DNA from: a virus
Direction: 5' to 3' (one strand)
Length of the DNA: 31,361 bases
Virus record (IMG/VR): IMGVR_UViG_3300045884_000047
Coordinates: 1 to 31,361 of that record
Part shown: in pieces, positions 9,000-15,963 of the stretch
How positions within the stretch are numbered: position 1 is the first letter of the stretch
Layout: every line of letters starts with the position of its first letter
Translations under genes and position numbers: made by a program
The notes under the pieces: model-generated
Database searches by the model: none
Told to the model about the DNA's origin: nothing
The model's input: the letters and a program-made list of their open reading frames with translations, nothing else

Positions 9000-11900
9000 C
9001 TACCGGCCCTTGATCCAGTCCGGTAACCCGTCGGTCGGTTGCTGCGGCTCCTCGTCGTTGGCGTGCTGCGTCTTCGCCTTCGGCAGGCGCACTTCGTAGT
9101 TGCGGAGACACCGGTCCGCATCCTTGCTGTCGCGCGCCAGCCCTTTCGCCAGGCCGGCGGCGAGCCGATGCACCAGGCACTCGCGGAACTGCGCATCGCC
9201 CGAGCGCGCCGGGCACCGCACGCGCCGGGTGTATTCGACGATGAGCGGGTCGCCCGCCTGCAGATAGGTCTCCGGCTCGTTGCAGAGCAGCAGGTCGGAC
9301 CGCCCGAGCAGCTGGCCGGCGGCATTGACCGACAGGTCCGCGCGCACATCGAAGGGGACCGGGGTGTCGGTGTACTGCCGCGCCAGCGCCGGGTCGCACA
9401 CCCGCCGCACGCGGAGACAGTCAGACGGGAGCCGATAACTGTAGCGCCAGTCGGGGTTGACCTTCTCGGTGGGCGTGCCGCCGACCAGGACGAGCGTCGC
9501 GTATTCGGTGGCGAACGACCACGGGTAGTCGCGCAGCACGGTGTCGACGAGCGTCCGGTAGATGAGGCGCGCCGTGTAGGCTTCCTGGGACGTGTCGATC
9601 CAGTCGCCGTCCTCGTTGACGCCGAGGCTGACGATCACCTTCGTGATGCCAATCTCGGCGAGGGCGAGGTTCACGATCCGGGTCGAGGCATTGACGCAAT
9701 CCGCCTCAATGTCGCTACCGGGCCCGCCGGGGTCGGTCGGGTCGTCGCCCGGTTCCCCCGGTTCCTCAGGCTCCTCGGGTTCCTCGGGCTCTTCCGGTTC
9801 GGGGTCAGGAACCGGCTCATCCCACGGCGGCGGCTTGGGCGAATCACTCGGCACCGGCACATGCTCGCCGTTGCAGCTCCAGCCGTTCTCGCACGCCTCG
9901 GTGCCGCCGTAGAGGCCCCAATACCCGTAGGTGACGCCGTTGGCGTTCAGGCTGGTCCCCACGGTGAAGCTGTCCGGCCCCCCGCCGGTAATGGCCGTCG
10001 CGACACCCCCCGAGGCGGCGCCGAGGGCCTGACTGCTGTTGGTGCCCACATGACTTGGGTCGCGATGATAGGCAGTGCTCGCGGTCGTGGCGCCGACCAT
10101 CGCGTAGAGCGGTCGGCGCCCCGTCGCCCCGAACGTGATGGTGCGGCTCGCCGCCCCGTCCCCGACATAGGTGCCCGTGAACAGCACCTTGCCGTTCGCG
10201 TCGAGGTTGCCGTCGTTGCGCCGGAACAGGAGCATCGCCAGGTTTTCCGCGGAGTCGGCGTCAGGCACGAGCCCGGCACGGAGCGTGAGCTCGCCGGTGC
10301 CAAACGTCAGCGCATCCGGGAGCACCGCGGCATCGATCACTTGCGCCGCATCGACCGCGTGGGCGGGCGTCTTCCAGAGGCACTCCGGGGCCGCGCCCAC
10401 GGCGATGGACTCGGTGTAGGCCACCGCCACCTCAGCCAGAAAGGCCGGGTCATCGAGCGGCCAACTGCGCGGCACCCCCAGCACGCTGGTGCTGCCCGCC
10501 TCGCGCAGCATGGTGGCGAAGGCCCGCGAGAACCGGCCCGCGGGATCGAGCAGCGCGCAATACTGATAGGTCACGCCGCTGGTGTTAATGGAGCCGCTGC
10601 TCGCCCCGGACCCCCCGCCGAGGCGGACCCGAAACGACATCTGCTGATCGGCCGTGGGCCCCGCGGGCACGAAGCTGTAGTCGCGCTCATGATGCAGGAG
10701 CCGCGAGCCGTGCCCGATCACAAACGAGCCCTCGCCGTCGTAATGCGAGCCGAGCATGGAGGGCCACCAGCGGATGACGTGGTTGGTGGCGGCGGCTTCC
10801 CGAATCAGGAGCCACGCCGGTGGCAGCTTGAACGGCAAGTCGAGGCCGGTGCCCGTGCCGACATAGGTGCCCCCCACAATCAGCACCGGCCCGAGCGGGA
10901 TGACATCGCGCGCCCACGGCGACCACGGATGTTGATTCAGATGCGTGACGGCATCCCGCGGGAACGTGAGCGCCCCGGCCGTCGGCTGGCCGTCTTCCGG
11001 CCCGAACGCCCCGACGAGCTCGACGACCGCCCCGAGCAGGGCGCACGCGCCCGCCCCGCTGTCGTTCCCCTTCGTGTAGCGGAGCGTCAGGCTCTCGCCG
11101 GTGAGCGGCGCCGCCCCGAGAATCGTCCCGGTGATCGCCTCGTAGGTGTGCGCGGCGAGGGTGCTTTCCACGATCGGCGTATCGACGGCCGCGGCGGCAC
11201 CGATTTGATAGCCGAGCGTGCCATCCGTGGTACCTCGCTGCGACAGGACGACCACCCGGAGGGCGATCCACCCCAGGCTGGTGGGGATACTATCGATCAC
11301 GGTCGCCATCGGCAGCGTGACCTCGAGGCGTGCGTTGGCCGTCGCGCAGGTCAGCGGCGCCGGGGGCGTGCCGTACCCGTGCAGGCGGTGCTGCAACGTA
11401 CGCAGGTCGCCGACCCACGCGGGATCATGGCCGGCGCCGAAGGCATCGGGGGCCACGCGCACCAGGTGCGAGCCTTGCGCCAGATCGGACGAATCGCCGA
11501 CCAGGGCCCAGTACGCATTGCTCGCGCCGCCGGGCGGCTGGTTCGTCGAGGCCGCGGTCGCGACATACGTCAGGCCGCCATGGCGCACGACCGCGCCCAC
11601 CGCGTAGGGCGTGGCGCTCGACCACGCCGGGACATTGGCCGACTGGGCCAGGGGCACCGCGGCACCGATCCAGTCGTCCAGGTCGAACTCATGATCGCTC
11701 GTGGCGATGCCCGCCGGGCCGAGGGCGTGGACCCCCCAGCCGAGCCGCGCCGTGGTCCAGTGCCGCGTCGCGTCATTGAACGGGGCGAGATACGCTCCCG
11801 TGGCGAGCGGCACGCCGTTGATCCGCACGTCAATCGAGACGTTCTTGAGCCCGGTGCAATGCAGCAGACAGTCGAGGCGCGTCCACTGGTGGAGCACGGC

Positions 11901-12773
11901 CTGGCCGAACGTTTGGATGAGCACCGCGGGCACACTCATATTCGCGTCGGGGTCGTGGAAGAGCGCGAATTGCCCCGTCGCCGTGAGGCCGATCGAGAAG
12001 CCCTTGCCCCCGTTGGTTTCCGTCGTCTGCCAGAAGCGCACGGTGCTCGAGCCGAACCGGAGCGGCCGAATGTAGAACCGCTGCCAGAGGTCCTGGCAGT
12101 CGGTCACGGCGGGGCGCAGGCCGCTCAGGAGGTATTCGTCATACCCGCCGAGATACGCCGCCGTGCTGATGTTGCGCTGCCCGAGCCCATCGCCGGTGCG
12201 CGACGCGGCGGGCGAGTGTTTCGTCAGCGTCGGCACCCCACCGGTCCCGGCCTGGTCGCCGGCGATCGGGAACTCGGCGCCGTGGAGCCAGTAGCGCCGC
12301 GAGAACCCGCCTGAGGCACCGGGGATGTCTTCGCCCGGCGTGCCGATGATGACCACCGACCCGGGCGCGAGCGCCACCTGGCCCGCCCAGTAGAACGTCG
12401 TCTCGCGGCCGAAGATCCACCAGCCTTCGGAAATTTTGAACGTGTAGAGCGTGCGCGGGAAGCCGTTATCCGGCGTGAACCACGGCGAGGTGATGTAGCC
12501 GAGCCCCGTGGCCGGCGTGGCCTGCCCACTCTCAATCTGCGGCAAGCCCGGCACCCCGTCGCCGCCGGCCGCGATGTCGAACTCGATGCCCGCGTAGTAG
12601 GGCGCGGTCGAGCAGCCGTAGCCGCCGAGCGGGAGCTTAATCAGTCGCGTCGGACCGAGCACCTCCGAGAGCACCGGGCCGGGCGGGCCGTCGGCGATCT
12701 CGGCCTGGAGGCTCGCCACGAGCGCGGCATCCCGTAGCCAGACCGTGTATTCGAGAATCTGCGTCTTCGCCAT
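9000..12773 (-). CDS. Large beta-rich protein fused to tail tubular protein A (gatekeeper)
   Basis: 1257 residues in one uninterrupted frame. From about residue 1024 (DCVNASTRIVNLALAEIG, then YRTLVDTVLRDYPWSFATEY, YSYRLPSDCLRVRRV, ending near CLRNYEVRLPKAK) it is a T7 gp11-like gatekeeper of the usual ~200 residues, which normally is a separate gene. Ahead of it is a Pro/Glu/Asp linker (about 980-1018, repeated PEEPEEP) and almost 980 residues of beta-rich sequence. That includes a chitin-binding-type (CBM5/12-like) module at about 379-424 (PAWSSATPYAVGAVVRHGG, ending in a W) and two related GTYVG.G modules at about 634 and 866. No good internal ATG with a ribosome site precedes the gatekeeper part, so a true fusion is likely. 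It could place a receptor- or glycan-binding appendage at the neck. The fusion is seen; the role is inferred. Confidence 0.88.
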   Translation of the reverse strand: MAKTQILEYTVWLRDAALVASLQAEIADGPPGPVLSEVLGPTRLIKLPLGGYGCSTAPYYAGIEFDIAAGGDGVPGLPQIESGQATPATGLGYITSPWFTPDNGFPRTLYTFKISEGWWIFGRETTFYWAGQVALAPGSVVIIGTPGEDIPGASGGFSRRYWLHGAEFPIAGDQAGTGGVPTLTKHSPAASRTGDGLGQRNISTAAYLGGYDEYLLSGLRPAVTDCQDLWQRFYIRPLRFGSSTVRFWQTTETNGGKGFSIGLTATGQFALFHDPDANMSVPAVLIQTFGQAVLHQWTRLDCLLHCTGLKNVSIDVRINGVPLATGAYLAPFNDATRHWTTARLGWGVHALGPAGIATSDHEFDLDDWIGAAVPLAQSANVPAWSSATPYAVGAVVRHGGLTYVATAASTNQPPGGASNAYWALVGDSSDLAQGSHLVRVAPDAFGAGHDPAWVGDLRTLQHRLHGYGTPPAPLTCATANARLEVTLPMATVIDSIPTSLGWIALRVVVLSQRGTTDGTLGYQIGAAAAVDTPIVESTLAAHTYEAITGTILGAAPLTGESLTLRYTKGNDSGAGACALLGAVVELVGAFGPEDGQPTAGALTFPRDAVTHLNQHPWSPWARDVIPLGPVLIVGGTYVGTGTGLDLPFKLPPAWLLIREAAATNHVIRWWPSMLGSHYDGEGSFVIGHGSRLLHHERDYSFVPAGPTADQQMSFRVRLGGGSGASSGSINTSGVTYQYCALLDPAGRFSRAFATMLREAGSTSVLGVPRSWPLDDPAFLAEVAVAYTESIAVGAAPECLWKTPAHAVDAAQVIDAAVLPDALTFGTGELTLRAGLVPDADSAENLAMLLFRRNDGNLDANGKVLFTGTYVGDGAASRTITFGATGRRPLYAMVGATTASTAYHRDPSHVGTNSSQALGAASGGVATAITGGGPDSFTVGTSLNANGVTYGYWGLYGGTEACENGWSCNGEHVPVPSDSPKPPPWDEPVPDPEPEEPEEPEEPEEPGEPGDDPTDPGGPGSDIEADCVNASTRIVNLALAEIGITKVIVSLGVNEDGDWIDTSQEAYTARLIYRTLVDTVLRDYPWSFATEYATLVLVGGTPTEKVNPDWRYSYRLPSDCLRVRRVCDPALARQYTDTPVPFDVRADLSVNAAGQLLGRSDLLLCNEPETYLQAGDPLIVEYTRRVRCPARSGDAQFRECLVHRLAAGLAKGLARDSKDADRCLRNYEVRLPKAKTQHANDEEPQQPTDGLPDWIKGR

Positions 12774-12797
12774 CGCGCGCCTGCTCTACGGGTCGTG

Positions 12798-13067
12798 TCA
12801 GATGCCGGGGTCCGGATCGATGACCCCCGGTGCGGTCTTCACATGGGCCCGCTTCTGCTTGAGCGTGACGCCCCCCTCGCCCCGCTGTTTCGGCGAGGCC
12901 TCAACGGCCGCCGCCAAGGTGTCCGGCGTCTCCGGCGGCACGCGCGCCATCGAGGACGCCGAGAAGTGGGCCGGGTCCGTCAGCGTGAAGGTGACCCCGG
13001 GGCGGATGCGCATCCCGCCGTAGAACACCATCTTCGTTGCGCGCACGCGCAGGGACTGGTCGGTCAT
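12798..13067 (-). CDS. Small conserved-position phage protein, unknown function
   Basis: 89 residues, starting MTDQSLRVRATKMVFYGG. I chose the ATG at 13065-13067 because GGAG lies about 8 bases upstream; longer in-frame extensions would cross the hairpin and the preceding gene. The core (MRIRPGVTFTLTDPAHFSASSMARVP) resembles short phage proteins found next to capsid genes. The C-terminal half is Lys/Ala-rich (ASPKQRGEGGVTLKQKRAHV) and ends DPDPGI. It lies between the cement gene and the gatekeeper fusion, so it may be a head or neck accessory protein. No domain was recognised. Confidence 0.75.
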   Translation of the reverse strand: MTDQSLRVRATKMVFYGGMRIRPGVTFTLTDPAHFSASSMARVPPETPDTLAAAVEASPKQRGEGGVTLKQKRAHVKTAPGVIDPDPGI

Positions 13068-13089
13068 GAACGTGTCTCCGCCGGGGAGC

Positions 13090-13117
13090 GGATCCAACTT
13101 GGATGCAAGTTGGACCC
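13090..13117 (-). terminator. Intergenic hairpin after the capsid/cement genes
   Basis: In the 71-base gap between the cement gene and the 89-residue gene there is a perfect 8-bp inverted repeat, TCCAACTT/AAGTTGGA, with a 6-base loop. The stem extends to 11 bp with one G-U pair in RNA of the minus strand. No U-run follows, so it is not a textbook intrinsic terminator. A partial terminator, a processing site or a 3' stabiliser for the abundant capsid mRNA are alternatives. Confidence 0.55.
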
Positions 13118-13138
13118 GTCCGGCTTCACTCGGGTTGA

Positions 13139-13582
13139 CTAGATGGCGTCCGGGTACGCCTTCCACTGCTTCGGGTCGTGCGTCAGGAACGCATTGACCG
13201 CGCCGGCACCGACCGCCGACCCGGTGACGTTCTGCTGCACGCCGAGGATCGTCTCGTAGGCGGGCGGCTCCCCCGGCAGGGGGATGCAGCACACCACCGT
13301 GCCGGCCGTCAGCGACGCCACCGGCACCGACCGCGAGGCGACATGCACCGTCGCCGTGCCATCGGTCAGCGGCGGGTTGCTGGTATCGCTCACCAGTTCA
13401 AACGCCACGCTGGTCGGCCCGGTGATCGCGGTGGTCACCTGGACGACGAAGTAGAGCGGGCGCGGCGGGGACCCGACATTGCGCGCCACCGTGAGGGGGA
13501 TCTGGTCGCCGAGATTGGCGCGCCCGGTCGAGAGGCCCAGCGCCAGGGCATCGGCGAATTCGCATCGCTCGTCAAGAATCAT
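13139..13582 (-). CDS. Bbp16-family capsid cement protein
   Basis: 147 residues, ATG start, stop TAG. It begins MILDERCEFADALAL and contains the blocks GDQIPL, LYFVVQVTTA, PTSVAFELVSD, IPLPGEPPAYETILGVQQ and ends in NAFLTHDPKQWKAYPDAI. This layout matches the cement protein Bbp16 of phage BPP-1, a jelly-roll protein bound to the outer capsid (family knowledge). It lies directly after the major capsid gene, the expected place. It is followed by a hairpin that may set its mRNA level. The assignment rests on recognised pattern and position. Confidence 0.82.
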   Translation of the reverse strand: MILDERCEFADALALGLSTGRANLGDQIPLTVARNVGSPPRPLYFVVQVTTAITGPTSVAFELVSDTSNPPLTDGTATVHVASRSVPVASLTAGTVVCCIPLPGEPPAYETILGVQQNVTGSAVGAGAVNAFLTHDPKQWKAYPDAI

Positions 13583-13606
13583 GGGTCTGCTCCTTTCCTG
13601 CGGCCC

Positions 13607-14608
13607 TTACGGGACGAGGGCCTCGTTGTTGACGAGCGCATCGCACCGCCGCACCGGCACGCCGTCGAACGTGAGTACGTGCTTGCCGGCCACTTGCTCC
13701 ATCTGCAGCGTGGAGCCGGCCACCTTGTTCACGATCTGCCGCCGCAGGAAGCTCTTCACGGTCCGGTTCGCGTAGAACGCCGGCTTGCCCATGTTGAGCG
13801 ACTGCACCAGCTCGAGCGCCTGCGTCATCAGGTCGATCAGGTCCGCGCCGGTCGAGCCGGTCTTCGTCAGGTCCGACAGGTCGATGTTGGCGATGCGGAC
13901 GACGTAGCGCCAGTCGCGCACCGAGAGGCCGATGTCCCAGCGGTAGTGCGTCCGGTAGGCTTCCATCCGGCCGCCGCTGCCGTCGACGTTCTCGATCGTC
14001 TGCTGGCCCTTGTCCTCCATGTAGAACCCGCCGCGGCTCCCCTTCGGGTAGATCGCATGGACCGTGTTCTCGCCCCAGACGACGAGCCAGACGCTGGTGT
14101 TATCGCTGCCAGCGCCGCCCGCCTTGATGATGTTCTGCGCGTTCTCGACCGCGACCGTCGTGTTGAACCGCGGCGCGAGCCCGGTGAACGCCTCGGGCTC
14201 GTTGTCCTCGTTCGCGTAGAAGAGGCTCTGCGCCACCTCCTGGTTGAACCCCTCGAGGATCGGCCGGTTCTCCGAGAGCCGGAACGCCGCCGTGTTGCCG
14301 TTCAGATCCGCCAGCGCCTTGTCGACCTCGGCATAGTTCTCGAGCATGCCGCACGCGTCGGTGATCTTCACCGACGTGCTCTTGGTCGGCTGCACGCCGC
14401 CATAGAGCTTTCTCCACGTCGGCGCGGGGATGCCGGTCCGCACCGTCGTCTGGTGACCCGTCAGGAGGTTCCCTTCGATCGTCACCATGTCGTCGAGAAT
14501 CTCGTTCGTCTGGTTGAGAATCTCGATAATCGTCGCCACCTTGTCGTCCGGACCGAGCACCTGGGCCAGGTCCAGCAACGTCGGGTTCTGTGCCGCCAGT
14601 AGGGCCAT
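13607..14608 (-). CDS. Major capsid protein (BPP-1 type)
   Basis: 333 residues, ATG start with a GGGAGTG purine stretch upstream. Recognisable blocks include the N-terminal MALLAAQNPTLLDLAQ, then WRKLYGGVQPTKSTSVKI, ENYAEVDKALADLNGN, LSENRPILEGFNQEVAQ, VWLVVWGENTVHAIYPKG and YRTHYRWDIGLSVRDWRYVV. These are typical of the BPP-1-like major capsid proteins of podoviruses (HK97-like fold, known for the family). It sits between scaffold and cement genes and is the most certain head gene in the window. The next gene starts 24 bases on with its own AAAGGAG site. Confidence 0.94.
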   Translation of the reverse strand: MALLAAQNPTLLDLAQVLGPDDKVATIIEILNQTNEILDDMVTIEGNLLTGHQTTVRTGIPAPTWRKLYGGVQPTKSTSVKITDACGMLENYAEVDKALADLNGNTAAFRLSENRPILEGFNQEVAQSLFYANEDNEPEAFTGLAPRFNTTVAVENAQNIIKAGGAGSDNTSVWLVVWGENTVHAIYPKGSRGGFYMEDKGQQTIENVDGSGGRMEAYRTHYRWDIGLSVRDWRYVVRIANIDLSDLTKTGSTGADLIDLMTQALELVQSLNMGKPAFYANRTVKSFLRRQIVNKVAGSTLQMEQVAGKHVLTFDGVPVRRCDALVNNEALVP

Positions 14609-14640
14609 GGGCCTTCACTCCCGGCGACGCGCGCGCCGCG

Positions 14641-15345
14641 TCAGGTGGGCGGGCGAATGCCGCTCGCGTCCCCGAACAGCCGGTCCGCCTGGGACCGCGT
14701 GCTCTGGGTGAAGACGCGACCGGTCGCCCCGCTGCCTGGCTGGTCCTCGCTCATCGCCTTGCCAATGCGGGAGAGGAATTTCACAAGCAACCTGTTGTTG
14801 CCCCACCCGCTCTTGTTCATGACGTGGCGGAACGCCTTGCCGTCCTCCTCGCTGGCGGGGAAGAAGCGATCGAGCGCGCGCAGTGCGAACATCTGCGCTT
14901 GCTCGAGATGGGCGCCGCCGACCTCGGGGTCCGCGTCGAGCTCGGCACGGAAGCGCGTCGCCTGCTCCGAGAGCGTGGTGTGCATCTCGGTCAGCGCCGC
15001 CTGAGCCTGCTCGTTCGTCCAGCCCTTCGTCTTCGCGAGGTTCGCGACGACGTCGATGTCAGACTGGTCGAGCAGGCTCTGCTCCGGCAGGCGTAACTCG
15101 TATCGCTCCGGCACCGTCGCGGTCGGCGGGGCGTCGGCCGTGGTGGTCGTCGCCGCGGCTGTCGCGGTGGTGGTCCCGGTCTGCTGCGCGGTCCCCGAGC
15201 CGTCCCCCTGTTGCCCCTGGCCGGTCGTCTGGCCTTGGCCGCTTTGGGGTGCTGACTGTCCCGTCGCGCTTCCTGCGCCCTGCTGCGCACTGGCCGCCTG
15301 CCCCGCTCCGGCGTTGCCGCTCGGGGTCGCTGCCTGGTCACTCAT
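14641..15345 (-). CDS. Capsid scaffolding protein
   Basis: 234 residues, start overlapping the previous stop (ATGA). The first ~75 residues are low-complexity Gln/Gly/Ala/Thr. The conserved part follows: PERYELRLPEQSLLDQ, AKTKGWTNEQAQAAL, ELDADPEVGGAHLEQ, RALDRFF and GWGNNRLLVKFLSRIGKAM. This is the typical podoviral scaffold pattern (ADPE.GG, GN..L.K...RIGKA). It lies directly upstream of the major capsid gene. It should guide procapsid assembly and then leave the head. The long disordered N-terminus is more Gln/Thr-rich than usual. Confidence 0.9.
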   Translation of the reverse strand: MSDQAATPSGNAGAGQAASAQQGAGSATGQSAPQSGQGQTTGQGQQGDGSGTAQQTGTTTATAAATTTTADAPPTATVPERYELRLPEQSLLDQSDIDVVANLAKTKGWTNEQAQAALTEMHTTLSEQATRFRAELDADPEVGGAHLEQAQMFALRALDRFFPASEEDGKAFRHVMNKSGWGNNRLLVKFLSRIGKAMSEDQPGSGATGRVFTQSTRSQADRLFGDASGIRPPT

Positions 15346-15743
15346 TCCTGCACTCCTTCGTTACCCATCGCCTCGCGGTTTTTCCGCTGCGCCCACTCGA
15401 GCTGTTTGGCCTCGCGCGACTTGCGATCGAGGTCCGCCCGCGTCAGCGCCTCGGCCACCATCTGCGTGTACTTGTCGCGGAAGCGCCACACGTACTCGGT
15501 CAACCAACTGCGCCCGAGGTTGTGCAGCGCGACCTGCCCGTAGGTCTGCTCCGGCGGCGTGTTCACGACCGCGTTGAACGGCCCCGTCTCGAGGAACAGC
15601 ACTTCCATCAGAAACTCGCGCCCCATCGGATGGTCGAGCACCCACTTCCACAACGCCTGCAGCCGGAGCTCGCGCTCGCGCTGCCGACCCTGCACCCAAG
15701 CAACCTGCTCTGGGTCGTTGGCGTTGTAGGTGAACTCCTCCAC
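15342..15743 (-). CDS. Bbp19-like small head-module protein
   Basis: 133 residues from a GTG (MEEFTYNANDPEQVAWVQ). The region GREFLMEVLFLETGPFNAVV followed by ALHNLGRSWLTEYVWRF resembles the Bbp19-type proteins of BPP-1-like phages, where a GR.fL..LLe.tg.F motif is followed by an .LGrr.. motif. The C-terminus is charged and helical (REAKQLEWAQRKNREAMG). It overlaps the scaffold start by four bases (ATGA) and follows the portal and a small gene. Function is unknown; a part in head assembly is inferred from its fixed place. Confidence 0.75.
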   Translation of the reverse strand: MEEFTYNANDPEQVAWVQGRQRERELRLQALWKWVLDHPMGREFLMEVLFLETGPFNAVVNTPPEQTYGQVALHNLGRSWLTEYVWRFRDKYTQMVAEALTRADLDRKSREAKQLEWAQRKNREAMGNEGVQE

Positions 15744-15749
15744 GCCGAC

Positions 15750-15950
15750 TTAGGCGCTCAGCTGCGCGCGCACCGAGGTCGTGCCTTCGCCCTGCGGCTG
15801 CGCGACGTCGAACGACCCGCCGGTGGTCACCACGCGCACATTCGGCGCCGTGTCCTCGCCGATGACCGCCACGAGTTGCAGTGGGTTGACGTGGATTTCG
15901 CCGTTCTCGTTGAACGCCTCGTTCAATCGGATCAACTTCACGAGCGCCAT
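15750..15950 (-). CDS. Small protein between portal and Bbp19-like gene, unknown
   Basis: 66 residues, MALVKLIRLNEAFNENGEIH. The ATG at 15948-15950 has GAGGAG about seven bases upstream, so this start is preferred over longer frames. It alternates hydrophobic and polar residues as in small beta-sheet proteins (NPLQLVAVIGED, VRVVTTGGSFDVA). It ends six bases before the next GTG. I do not recognise a family; position suggests a head accessory protein. Confidence 0.75.
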   Translation of the reverse strand: MALVKLIRLNEAFNENGEIHVNPLQLVAVIGEDTAPNVRVVTTGGSFDVAQPQGEGTTSVRAQLSA

Positions 15951-15963
15951 GGCATCCTCCTCG

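Noticed and set aside
9039-12314. Long plus-strand open frame of 1091 codons opposite the gatekeeper fusion
   Set aside because: Antisense shadow: Arg/Pro/Ala/His-rich low-information text, no ribosome site, and the minus-strand frame has clear tail-protein motifs.
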